Assembly (NCBI GenBank): GCA_046295175.1
Contig: JBKBNY010000001.1
Location: forward strand, 124,001-188,000
Origin: JALOLV01 sp046295175
GTDB taxonomy: Bacteria > Bacteroidota > Bacteroidia > Cytophagales > Spirosomataceae
DNA: 64,000 nt
Reading direction: 5' to 3'
Part shown: one piece after another, positions 25,301 through 33,428 of the stretch
How positions within the stretch are numbered: position 1 is the first letter of the stretch
Layout of the letters: each line of letters starts with the position of its first letter
Made by a program: the position numbers and the translations under genes
Notes under the pieces: generated by a model
Told to the model about the DNA's origin: nothing
Database searches by the model: none
The model's input: only the letters and a program-made list of their open reading frames with translations

Positions 25301-26653
25301 TTGAATACCACAAAACAAATAATTTGCCCTAAATGTAGTACCAAGCACCTGCTACACCATCCGAATACCCAAACATTCGGCTGTTCTTCTTGTTTGAGTA
25401 TTCTCGAAATCGAGGGTTCAAAAATCAATATTTTAGGCAAAAATCTGAGGTTTAATTCACCGAAGTCATTCATCAAAATCGGTCAATTTGCTACAATTGA
25501 TGGCACCGAATATGTCGTAATTGGCCGCACAGTTTGGTCTTCTGACTACAAAGAATACTGGAAAGACGATGAAGGCGAAGGGTATTCTGACGAAACTTGG
25601 AGCTACCACGAGTGGATTTTGAGTGATACTAAAGGCGACATCAAATACCTTTTTGAGGACGAAGAAGGGTATCATTTCTCGGAGAATATAAAACCTAAAT
25701 TTCATAACCTCCCCATTACTCGAATCGAAGAAAAATGGTTGGTGAAAGATAAAGAAATTATCCAAATCGGTAATTTTTATCAAAATTCTACCGAAAAAGT
25801 ACTCGAAATTGGGCATTCTACTTTAGAGCATATCGAGGGTGAGATTCCGTGGAAAAATAATCTCAACGAAAAAGTCTTTTTTGCTACTTATCAAGATAGC
25901 GGCAAACGCTACACCATCGAAACCGAACCCAACGAAAACGACCCCAAAAAAGGGAGTTATTTTGAGGAATGGTCGGTTTCAAAACGCTATTTGATGGAAT
26001 GCTTTAGGCAGAATCCTGAAATTGGTAGTCAACTCGAAGAAGGCGAAACCAAACAAAAAGAATATACCTTTTGGGCGGCTATCATGGGTGGTTTTACGGC
26101 AATCTGCTTTGTTTTGTTTTTGATGGCCGATAGTTCTGATGGGAATCTCGTAAAACAACAAACTTTTTCGGTTCCGGCCGCAAAAGATACTACTGCTGAG
26201 AGAATCGAGCCGATTTTGATTGGAAAAATGAACGAAATAAGGCTTGTAGAAGGCCCTGTGAGGATTGTACTATCGGCAAGTTTACCCAAAAATACTGACC
26301 TTTGGGCGGGAGTCGAAATCCACGATAACAAAGATTTGCCAATCAATGCCATCGACGACCAATTCTATGACGAAGAAGGTACTGAGTTTTGGCAGGAGGA
26401 TGGCGAAAGTGGCTACGAGCATTACGAAGAACGGAATGTCAGAAAATCAGAACTGTATCGGGTAGAAGAATCGGGTACGTTTTCGGCAGAAGTTCACGTG
26501 GCACCACAAAGCCTACAAACCACCCAAGTAACACTTTCGATTTATGACGGCGTTAAATCGGGCGGTTGGTTTATGGGACTCGGATTTGCCGGACTTTTTG
26601 TAACGGTCATCGTGATTTTAGTTGGATATTCGAGTATGCCGTGGCGTAAATAA
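25301..26653 (+). CDS. DUF4178 membrane protein with N-terminal zinc ribbon
   Basis: The frame has no upstream ATG after the stop at 25274, so translation probably starts at the TTG at 25301, or at a non-ATG codon just before it. The 450-residue product begins with a zinc ribbon (CPKC...CSSC, about 9-30). A DUF4178 domain follows (FIKIGQFATIDGTEYVVIGR..., YHEWILSDTKGDIKYLFEDEEGYHFSE), possibly duplicated (EIIQIGNFYQNSTEKVLEIGHSTLEHIEGEIPWKN). Two membrane helices flank a periplasmic segment (about 247-268 and 425-445). DUF4178 genes are commonly adjacent to DUF350 and spermidine-synthase-like genes, as here. Confidence 0.85.
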   Translation: MNTTKQIICPKCSTKHLLHHPNTQTFGCSSCLSILEIEGSKINILGKNLRFNSPKSFIKIGQFATIDGTEYVVIGRTVWSSDYKEYWKDDEGEGYSDETWSYHEWILSDTKGDIKYLFEDEEGYHFSENIKPKFHNLPITRIEEKWLVKDKEIIQIGNFYQNSTEKVLEIGHSTLEHIEGEIPWKNNLNEKVFFATYQDSGKRYTIETEPNENDPKKGSYFEEWSVSKRYLMECFRQNPEIGSQLEEGETKQKEYTFWAAIMGGFTAICFVLFLMADSSDGNLVKQQTFSVPAAKDTTAERIEPILIGKMNEIRLVEGPVRIVLSASLPKNTDLWAGVEIHDNKDLPINAIDDQFYDEEGTEFWQEDGESGYEHYEERNVRKSELYRVEESGTFSAEVHVAPQSLQTTQVTLSIYDGVKSGGWFMGLGFAGLFVTVIVILVGYSSMPWRK

Positions 26654-26691
26654 TTAGTTTTCATGTTAATTTCATTAACGGTTTTTCGCAG

Positions 26692-26907
26692 ATGCAAAAC
26701 TTTACCAAATATCTCATTATCGGTTTTTTAGTTACAATTCTTGGTTTGGTCTATTACACATCGACCCGAGGATACGGACTCAAAAACTTTACTGATGCCC
26801 AAATAAGAGCCGAAGCCGAAAAAGAAAGAGCCAACGGCAGTAGAGCGGGCCGAAGTTACTTTGTACGCCGAAGCATCAGGGGTGGAGGTTTTAGATTTGG
26901 TAAATAA
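26692..26907 (+). CDS. Small membrane protein, unknown
   Basis: The 71-residue product has one N-terminal membrane helix (YLIIGFLVTILGLVYYTS, about 6-23) and a basic, Gly/Arg-rich tail ending SIRGGGFRFGK. It lies 38 bp after the DUF4178 gene and upstream of DUF350 in the same direction, so it probably belongs to that cluster. No family recognised. Confidence 0.55.
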   Translation: MQNFTKYLIIGFLVTILGLVYYTSTRGYGLKNFTDAQIRAEAEKERANGSRAGRSYFVRRSIRGGGFRFGK

Positions 26908-26989
26908 TCATAAAATCACTTATAAAAAGTGTCCGATTGTATATGGTTTATAATAAAGAGCTATTCAATTGCCAATATTCTACCGTTGC

Positions 26990-27090
26990 GGCGGTCGCCA
27001 CTGAGTCTCACGGAGTTACGCACAGAGTAAGACAAAATTTAATATAGAACTCGGTGGATTTTAAAACTCTGTGCTACTCCGTGTTAAGCA
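26990..27090. repeat. Dispersed repeat 'CTGAGT..CACGGAGT', copy 1
   Basis: This stretch shares long near-identical blocks with 61747-61856: CACTGAGT.TCACGGAGTTA near its left end and CTCGGTGGATTTTAAAACTC near its right end. It lies in the 272-bp gap before DUF350, which otherwise shows nothing recognisable. The end sequences are complementary in part (ACGGAGT/ACTCCGT), so the element can fold. Confidence 0.75.
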
Positions 27091-27179
27091 ATATACAATC
27101 AAATAAATTTCACTTTTACTTATTAAAAAAAGCTGATAATCAAACAATTAACTACTCAAATCATTTAAACATATCAAAC

Positions 27180-27422
27180 ATGAATAATTTATTTTTTATA
27201 TTACTTCAAGCAGATTCTCTTCAAAAAGGAGTTATAAGCTCAGTTATCTACGCGGCCATCGGCATTCTGATGAGTGTTTTGAGCTTCAAAATCGTGGATT
27301 TGATTATTCCTGGGCGGCTCGCCAAACAAATAGCCGAAGACCGCAATGTTGCCGTAGCAGTGGTAGCGGGTGCATTGATTTTGGGTATTTGTATCATCAT
27401 TGCGGCCTCAATTCATGGATAA
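27180..27422 (+). CDS. DUF350 family small membrane protein
   Basis: The start is placed at the ATG at 27180 because upstream in-frame sequence is repeat-derived and hydrophilic. The 80-residue product has two membrane helices (about 14-36, GVISSVIYAAIGILMSVLSFKIV, and 56-76, VAVAVVAGALILGICIIIAAS) separated by a polar LIIPGRLAKQIAEDRN loop, the DUF350 hallmark. Its stop overlaps the start of the next gene by 8 bp, so the two are translationally coupled. DUF350 proteins have no known biochemical role; a membrane-stress function is inferred from genomic neighbours in other bacteria. Confidence 0.8.
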   Translation: MNNLFFILLQADSLQKGVISSVIYAAIGILMSVLSFKIVDLIIPGRLAKQIAEDRNVAVAVVAGALILGICIIIAASIHG

Positions 27423-28980
27423 AAACAACCTGAATGATAATCAAACCAGCAATACTTCTATGGCAGTTTTGCTGGTTTCGGTTTTTATAATTGCCACGTG
27501 CGGAATCCTCTACGAACTTCTCATAAGCACAATTTCGACCTATTTTTTAGGGAGTAGCATCCTGCATTTTTCTATTACGATTGGGCTGTTTATGAGTGCG
27601 ATGGGAATCGGTTCGTATCTATCCAAATACATTGATAATCAATTACTTAAACGATTCATCCAAATCGAAATTTGGCTTGGGCTAATCGGTGGGCTTTCGG
27701 CTTTTTTACTATTTTTTGCGTATTCACTTACCGAAAACTATCATCTCATTGCCTTTTGTTTGATTGTGCTACTCGGCACATTCATCGGGCTTGAGATTCC
27801 GCTCGTTACCCGAATCGTCAAAGAATACACCACTCTCAAAGACACCATCGCCCAAGTACTTTCATTCGATTACATCGGGGCTTTGGTGGCATCGGTTGTT
27901 TTTCCTTTGATACTCCTCCCCTATCTTGGTACGATGCGAACAGGTTTTTTGGTCGGAATCCTCAATCTTTCAGTTGCGGTTTTCAATCTTATAATTTTCA
28001 AAAATCAACTTAAAAACTTTGTCTATCGCCGATTGATGACTCCTACCATCGGAATCATTCTCATCTTAGTTTCAGGATTCGTTTATTCTTTCAAAATCAC
28101 ATCATTTTTCGAGCAATTCATTTATCAAGACGAGGTGATTTTTGCCGAACAATCGCCTTATCAAAGAATCGTTTTAAGTAAATGGAAAGATGATATTCGA
28201 TTATACATTAACGGAAATTTACAATTTTCGACCATCGACGAATACCGCTACCACGAGCCATTGGTGCATATTCCGATGGCGGTTACACCCAATCACCAAA
28301 AAGTTTTAGTTTTGGGAGGTGGCGATGGTTTTGCAGTAAGAGAATTACTAAAATGGACTGATATTCAAGAGATTACAGTAATTGACCTCGACCCTGTAAT
28401 AACCAATTTGGGCAAGAAAAATCCACTTTTCAGAAAACTAAATCATAATTCTTTTAATAGTCCGAAAGTCAAAATCATCAATGAAGACGCTTTTAATTTT
28501 ATAAGCAACACATCCGAAAAGTACAATTGCGTCATCATTGACCTACCCGACCCCAACGATACTGGTCTGGGCAAATTATACAGCAAAGAGTTTTACGAAA
28601 TCCTCAAAAAAACATTGACAGCCGATGGTGTAATGGTTACGCAAGCGACTTCTCCGTACTTTGCCCGCGAGGCTTTTTGGTGCATCAAACATACGCTCGA
28701 ATCGGTATTTACAAATATCGAACCCTATACAACTTACGTGCCGTCATTTGGACAATGGGGTTACGTTTTGGCATCGAAGCAGACAATTGATAAATCTAAG
28801 ATTCTCGATAAAATCATTGCCCGAAACTTGACTTTGAAGCACATTTCAAAGGCTTCATTTGTGAGTTTTTTTAGTTTTGAACCAGACATTTCGGAGATTC
28901 CAACAAAAACAAATCTCCTTGATAATCAATCACTTGTAGAATATTACGAAGCCGCCACACAAAAATGGGAACAAGAATAA
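27415..28980 (+). CDS. Membrane-anchored spermidine-synthase-like protein
   Basis: The ATG at 27415 is preferred over the in-frame TTG at 27400. The 521-residue product has seven or so membrane helices in residues 12-220 and a C-terminal spermidine-synthase-like Rossmann domain: VLVLGGGDGFAVREL (AdoMet site), ITVIDLDPVI, NEDAFNFI and CVIIDLPDPNDTGLGKLYSKEFYEILKKTL. Proteins of this layout are annotated as polyamine aminopropyltransferases, but the acceptor amine is unproven. Its start overlaps DUF350 and its stop overlaps the CotH-like gene, so three proteins are probably made together. Confidence 0.88.
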   Translation: MDKNNLNDNQTSNTSMAVLLVSVFIIATCGILYELLISTISTYFLGSSILHFSITIGLFMSAMGIGSYLSKYIDNQLLKRFIQIEIWLGLIGGLSAFLLFFAYSLTENYHLIAFCLIVLLGTFIGLEIPLVTRIVKEYTTLKDTIAQVLSFDYIGALVASVVFPLILLPYLGTMRTGFLVGILNLSVAVFNLIIFKNQLKNFVYRRLMTPTIGIILILVSGFVYSFKITSFFEQFIYQDEVIFAEQSPYQRIVLSKWKDDIRLYINGNLQFSTIDEYRYHEPLVHIPMAVTPNHQKVLVLGGGDGFAVRELLKWTDIQEITVIDLDPVITNLGKKNPLFRKLNHNSFNSPKVKIINEDAFNFISNTSEKYNCVIIDLPDPNDTGLGKLYSKEFYEILKKTLTADGVMVTQATSPYFAREAFWCIKHTLESVFTNIEPYTTYVPSFGQWGYVLASKQTIDKSKILDKIIARNLTLKHISKASFVSFFSFEPDISEIPTKTNLLDNQSLVEYYEAATQKWEQE

Positions 28981-30491
28981 ACAAACTGATTTTAATTTTC
29001 GGGATTCTTATTTATTTGGTTGGTTGCCAAAAACAAAATGGTATAGATAATATTCCACTGGCTAAAAAAGAATTCACATTTTTTGAGTTCAAAACTACTC
29101 ATAATCCAAATCTGATTGAAGACCTAACTGGTGTTTTTCAGCAAGATACTATACTCATCACCGTTCTGGCTGGTACTAATTTAAAAGCACTTAAACCATC
29201 TTTTAGTACAGCAATTGATGTAAAAGTCAATGGTATAACCCAAGTCAGCGATAAATCTCCGCAAGATTTTACAAAACTCGTTACTTACCAAATAACAATT
29301 GATGGTATCAGCAAAAACTACGTGGTTAAGGTGCAAGATACCAAACTGCCCGTTTTGTATATTTCGACAAATAATCGCCCGATTCAGACAAAAACCACTT
29401 ACATTGCGGGTAAAATGTCGATTAAAAATAGTAATGGTGAATTGTACAATGGCGAAATCGAGATTAGAGGAAGAGGTAATTCGACGTGGAATTTCCCGAA
29501 AAAACCATATAAAATAAAACTCAATGAAAAGGCTCCGCTACTCGGAATGAACGCCGATAAGCATTGGGTCTTGCTGGCAAATTATGCCGATAAATCATTG
29601 ATACGCAACGAAGTAGGATTTGAATTGAGTCGGCGATTGGGCTTGGCATTTACTCCTGCTGGCAGATTTGTAGAAGTGGTTTTGAATGATGTGTACATTG
29701 GTAATTATCAATTAGTCGAAGCCATTGAGGTCGATAAAGAAAAAGTGAACTTGGCCGAAACCACCAAAGATGATATAACGGGTGGGTATTTGGTAGAAGT
29801 TGATGGTTTCAATAATACAGAAGATGTAAATTTCAGAACGCCTCGTGGAATGCCTATTTCGGTACATTATCCCGAAAGCGAAGACATTACCGCCGCCCAA
29901 CGAAACTACATCGGAAGTCATTTCAATAAATTTGAAGTCGCACTTTTTGAAACGCCGTTTGACTCGCCTACCAATAATTACCGAAAATTCTTCGACCTAA
30001 AATCATACGTAAATTTCTATTTGGTCAATGAAATAATGGGTAATTCGGATATTTTCTGGAGTACTTATCTTTACAAACAGCCACAAAACGATTTATTGTA
30101 CGCTGGTCCAGTGTGGGATTTTGATATTTCGGCCAATAATGATTTTAGAATTGGTGATTCGGAGAAAAAACTTATGATTGATGCCGCCCACCAACCCCGA
30201 ATCTGGATAAATCAACTGATGAAGGATAAAGAATTCAGAACCCAAGTCAGAAACCGTTGGAATGAGGTATATCCTAAACTACAACTTACAGGTTTTATTG
30301 ATGGATTGGCCGAGCAATTGATAATTTCACAAAAAAAGAATTTTGTTAAATGGCCGATTTTAAATCAAAAAGTGCATTTCAATTATCAAGCGGCGGGAAG
30401 CTACGAAGCAGAAGTGACTTTTTTGAAGGATTATCTCAAAAACCGAACACAGTGGCTCAATGGGCAATTTAATAGCACGAGGTTTCAGTAA
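28965..30491 (+). CDS. CotH-family kinase-like lipoprotein
   Basis: The 508-residue product has a lipoprotein signal (LILIFGILIYLVGCQKQ, lipid Cys about 21). A short Ig-like domain follows (about 35-120, with FEFKTTHNPNLIEDLTG and YQITIDGISKNYVVKV). The CotH fold then covers about 130-480: GEIEIRGRGNSTWNFPKKPYKIKL, KHWVLLANYADKSLIRNEVGFELSRRLG, GNYQLVEAIEVDKEKVNL and PVWDFDISANND. CotH proteins are atypical protein kinases in Bacillus spore coats; in Bacteroidota they are mostly surface lipoproteins of unknown target. It overlaps the spermidine-synthase-like gene by 16 bp. Confidence 0.87.
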   Translation: MGTRINKLILIFGILIYLVGCQKQNGIDNIPLAKKEFTFFEFKTTHNPNLIEDLTGVFQQDTILITVLAGTNLKALKPSFSTAIDVKVNGITQVSDKSPQDFTKLVTYQITIDGISKNYVVKVQDTKLPVLYISTNNRPIQTKTTYIAGKMSIKNSNGELYNGEIEIRGRGNSTWNFPKKPYKIKLNEKAPLLGMNADKHWVLLANYADKSLIRNEVGFELSRRLGLAFTPAGRFVEVVLNDVYIGNYQLVEAIEVDKEKVNLAETTKDDITGGYLVEVDGFNNTEDVNFRTPRGMPISVHYPESEDITAAQRNYIGSHFNKFEVALFETPFDSPTNNYRKFFDLKSYVNFYLVNEIMGNSDIFWSTYLYKQPQNDLLYAGPVWDFDISANNDFRIGDSEKKLMIDAAHQPRIWINQLMKDKEFRTQVRNRWNEVYPKLQLTGFIDGLAEQLIISQKKNFVKWPILNQKVHFNYQAAGSYEAEVTFLKDYLKNRTQWLNGQFNSTRFQ

Positions 30492-30613
30492 AAGCTATTT
30501 TACTGATAATCAAGCTGATACCGTAAAATAAAAATCGTCATTTTTTGAATACAAAAGCCATTCTATTCGTGTAAATTCAACCCAATTACTCACCATGAAA
30601 ACACGTTTTAGAT

Positions 30614-31519
30614 ATGAAAATCGAAGACCATTGGCTCAAAAAAGAGGATGATTCCGAAAAATTGGTCATCTCAAAATCTGATAACGCACGGCACAACATC
30701 GACCCCGACTATCTGATTGTCCACTACACCGCCACCGATACCGCCTCTGCTGCTATTGATTGGTTTAAGGCTGTTCCGCCAAATAATCCAGACCGTATCG
30801 CAGCCCATTTGGTCATCGACCTCGACGGCACGATTACGCAGTTGATTCCGTTTAATCGCAGAGCCAATCATGCAGGTTATAGCAATTGGGATGGGCTTTC
30901 GGGGATGAATATTCACTCAATCGGTATTGAAGTGGTAAATGCGGGATTCCTCGAAAAAATGGCCGATGGAAGTTTTAGAAGAAGAACTGGAAAAGACAAT
31001 TCGGGAAATCCAACATTTAAATCATATCCTGCATCTACAGCAAGCAAAATTGTAAAAACCAAGCACAAACATAAGTTTTGGACGGACGCCGATAATAATT
31101 ATTGGTTCAAATTTCCGCAAGAACAGTTAGACGCACTCTATGTAGTGAGTAAATTATTGATGAATCATTACCAGTTGATTCAGGCCATCGGACACGATGA
31201 TATTTCGCCCGCCCGCAAGCCCGACCCGGGCCCGGCTTTTCCGTGGGATGAATTCAAAACCCAAGTACTGGGAGGTACAAACGACGTCGGTAAAATATTC
31301 AAAGTGAATACAACTGGCACAAAGTTTCGGACTGGCCCAAGCACAACATTTGCCGAAATTAAATCATTGCCAAAAGGTTTTGAGGTAGGTTTAATCGAAA
31401 CGGTGGGTAGTTGGAGCAAAGTTTATTTGGTTAATACCAAAGGCGATGTAGTAGCCGCCGACGGAAGTAGTATCAAATCTATTGGGTACATTCACAGCTC
31501 ACTATTGACACTTAAATAA
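30614..31519 (+). CDS. N-acetylmuramoyl-L-alanine amidase (Amidase_2) with SH3-like domain
   Basis: The 301-residue protein has an Amidase_2/PGRP-like domain in residues 30-200: LIVHYTATDT (first zinc His), AAHLVIDLDGTITQLIPFNRRANHAGYSNWDG (second His region), SIGIEVVNAG and GHDDISPARKPDPGPAFPW. A C-terminal SH3-like domain (about 235-301, KVNTTGTKFRTGPSTTFAEIKSLPKG) probably binds cell wall. It cleaves the bond between N-acetylmuramic acid and L-alanine. No signal peptide is seen, which fits a cytoplasmic recycling enzyme or an endolysin-like protein; no phage genes are nearby. Confidence 0.88.
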   Translation: MKIEDHWLKKEDDSEKLVISKSDNARHNIDPDYLIVHYTATDTASAAIDWFKAVPPNNPDRIAAHLVIDLDGTITQLIPFNRRANHAGYSNWDGLSGMNIHSIGIEVVNAGFLEKMADGSFRRRTGKDNSGNPTFKSYPASTASKIVKTKHKHKFWTDADNNYWFKFPQEQLDALYVVSKLLMNHYQLIQAIGHDDISPARKPDPGPAFPWDEFKTQVLGGTNDVGKIFKVNTTGTKFRTGPSTTFAEIKSLPKGFEVGLIETVGSWSKVYLVNTKGDVVAADGSSIKSIGYIHSSLLTLK

Positions 31520-31706
31520 TTGAATATCAGACTCAAGACTAAAAGAGACAAGATAAAAGAAACGAGACAATTAGATGTTGAATTATATGTTTTACCGCAT
31601 TGTTTAGCTTAAATCTTGTATCTGCTATCCTCGGTCTAAATGATAAAACTACCGCATCTCTGGAACTTTCTCTAAACAATAAAATGTTTACCGTAAACCA
31701 ACTACT

Positions 31707-32079
31707 GGGGATGACCGGTTTTGACGGCGTGAGTGGTTGCGAGTATAAGCACGTCAGGAGGTGATGGAAGGTCTCCTGTCAAAAAATCCATCGAACAATA
31801 ACTGGCAACTATCAGTATGCCATGGCTGCTTAATTCAGGATTGAATTAAACTTTTAGCCACATTCCGCCCTGTCCAACCTCTGCCGATGGGGGATTCGGA
31901 GTGTCGAAATGCAGAGGCGAATCGTATGTTGTTGTTGGTTACGATTTAGTACTAAACAAATAAGGCCGAGTTTAGGTATGTCGGACACCTTGCTTGGCTC
32001 GAAAATTAAGACCTACTAAGCGTGTAGAAGGCTCGACAGTTGCCATGTTCGGACGGCGGTTCGAATCCGCCCATCTCCA
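31707..32079 (+). ncRNA. ssrA: tmRNA
   Basis: The 5' end GGGGATGACCGGTTTTGACG and the 3' end GGTTCGAATCCGCCCATCTCC are the two halves of the tRNA-like domain. The acceptor stem pairs 31707-31713 with 32072-32078 (one G-U pair), and the T-arm carries GGTTCGAATCC. The CCA end is not encoded. The tag reading frame ends at TAA 31831-31833 and its last nine codons (31804-31830) read GNYQYAMAA, similar to the YALAA/YAMAA tags of this phylum. The resume codon is not certain. tmRNA rescues stalled ribosomes with SmpB and tags the product for proteolysis. Confidence 0.97.
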
Positions 32080-32082
32080 CTA

Positions 32083-32109
32083 AGCCCCTGAAAATCAGGG
32101 GCTTTTTTA
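32083..32109. terminator. Terminator after ssrA (also faces pcaF)
   Basis: Perfect eight-base arms AGCCCCTG and CAGGGGCT (32083-32090, 32096-32103) with a five-base loop are followed by a T run. It stands between ssrA and the convergent pcaF gene. Confidence 0.92.
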
Positions 32110-32118
32110 TTTATCCAG

Positions 32119-33333
32119 CTATAAAGTTACATTCTCAATAATTACTGCATAGCCCATTCCAACACCTACACACATAGAGGCAAGTGCATAACGTTTTTTG
32201 CTTCTAACAAGCTGATTTACAGCTGCTTGAATAATACGAGTACCCGACATGCCGAGTGGATGACCAAGAGCTATTGCTCCGCCATTGGGATTAATACGTG
32301 CATCGTCATCAGACAAACCAAGATTTCGAGTTACAGCCAAACATTGAGCCGCAAAGGCTTCATTAAACTCAATTACATCTATATCATTTAAGGTCAAACC
32401 CGCTTTTTGGAGAGCTTTCTGAGTTGCTTCAACTGGTCCGATTCCCATGATGCGTGGTTCAACTCCTACTACTGCCGAAGATACGATTCTGGCTTTGGGT
32501 GTTAGATTGTATTTTTTTACAGCTTCTTCTGAAGTGATGAGCATAGCAGCGGCACCATCGTTCAAACCAGCAGCGTTTCCTGCCGTAACGGTTCCTCCTT
32601 CTTTTTTGAACGCTGGACGAAGCTTCGCTAAGATTTCGAGCGTTGTATTTCCTTTTACAAATTCATCTTTGTCGAAAATCGTTACATTACCTTTTCTATC
32701 GGTCATTTCTACACCAATAATTTCTTCAGCTAAAACACCATTTTGTTGAGCAGCAAACGCTTTTTGTTGTGAACGAAGTGCAAATAAATCTTGGTCTTCA
32801 CGGCTAATATTGTACATTTCTGCCAAATTTTCGGCCGTTATGCCCATAGCATCAGTACCATACAATTTGTGCATTTGTGGATTTACGAAACGCCACCCAA
32901 AACTCGAATCGAAAAGTTGAACATCGCCCCCGAATGGTTTTGAGGATTTACTCATTACCATTGGACCACGGGTCATGTGTTCCATTCCTCCTGCAATCAA
33001 AACATCACCATCATCGGCCTTGATAACTCGATTGGCATGAATAACTGCCGACATTCCCGATGAACACAAACGATTGACTGTTTCTCCAGGAACAGTGTAG
33101 GGTAAACCTGCCAAAAGCAGAGCCATACGAGCTACATTTCGATTGTCTTCTCCTGCTTGGTTATGACACCCCAAGATTACATCATCAATTACCTCAGTTG
33201 GTAAATTAGGGTTTCTTTTGATAAGCTCTCTGATAGGTAATGCTGCCAAATCATCGGCACGCACGGGCGATAAACTGCCACCAAAACTGCCGATTGGTGT
33301 GCGTATGGCATCTATGATGTATGATTCTTTCAT
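32119..33333 (-). CDS. pcaF: Beta-ketoadipyl-CoA thiolase
   Basis: This 404-residue thiolase has the nucleophilic Cys in NRLCSSGMSAV (about 88-90), EFNEAFAAQ, the His in NPNGGAIALGHPLGMSGTR and the second Cys in ASMCVGVGMG. It cleaves beta-ketoadipyl-CoA with CoA to succinyl-CoA and acetyl-CoA, the last step of the pathway. Thiolases are hard to separate by substrate; the pcaF call rests on its position at the end of a complete pca operon, directly after the CoA-transferase gene. A general acetyl-CoA acyltransferase is the alternative. Confidence 0.87.
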   Translation of the reverse strand: MKESYIIDAIRTPIGSFGGSLSPVRADDLAALPIRELIKRNPNLPTEVIDDVILGCHNQAGEDNRNVARMALLLAGLPYTVPGETVNRLCSSGMSAVIHANRVIKADDGDVLIAGGMEHMTRGPMVMSKSSKPFGGDVQLFDSSFGWRFVNPQMHKLYGTDAMGITAENLAEMYNISREDQDLFALRSQQKAFAAQQNGVLAEEIIGVEMTDRKGNVTIFDKDEFVKGNTTLEILAKLRPAFKKEGGTVTAGNAAGLNDGAAAMLITSEEAVKKYNLTPKARIVSSAVVGVEPRIMGIGPVEATQKALQKAGLTLNDIDVIEFNEAFAAQCLAVTRNLGLSDDDARINPNGGAIALGHPLGMSGTRIIQAAVNQLVRSKKRYALASMCVGVGMGYAVIIENVTL

Positions 33334-33428
33334 ATTTTCTAATTTTTCGAGTTTCTCGAATAATTCTTCTACTAAATTTTAAATGAGATTCGAGAAATTC
33401 GGATTATTCGATTAATTCTATATTCTAA
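33334..33428. repeat. ATTCGAA-rich repeat array before pcaF
   Basis: This 95-bp gap is made of alternating TTCGAG/CTCGAA and ATTCGGATTATTCGATTAATTC words. The same words recur in the gaps at 34779-35036, 39652-39764, 46219-46429, 47663-47770, 48906-48965, 49190-49239 and 61700-61741. Confidence 0.6.

Noticed and set aside
30614..31519. Prophage endolysin
   Set aside because: The amidase stands alone with no holin, structural or integrase genes nearby; a recycling or cell-wall amidase is simpler.
32119..33333. Fatty-acid thiolase FadA rather than PcaF
   Set aside because: The active-site motif is shared by both, but no fatty-acid oxidation genes are adjacent and the gene completes the pca pathway; it remains an alternative for substrate range.
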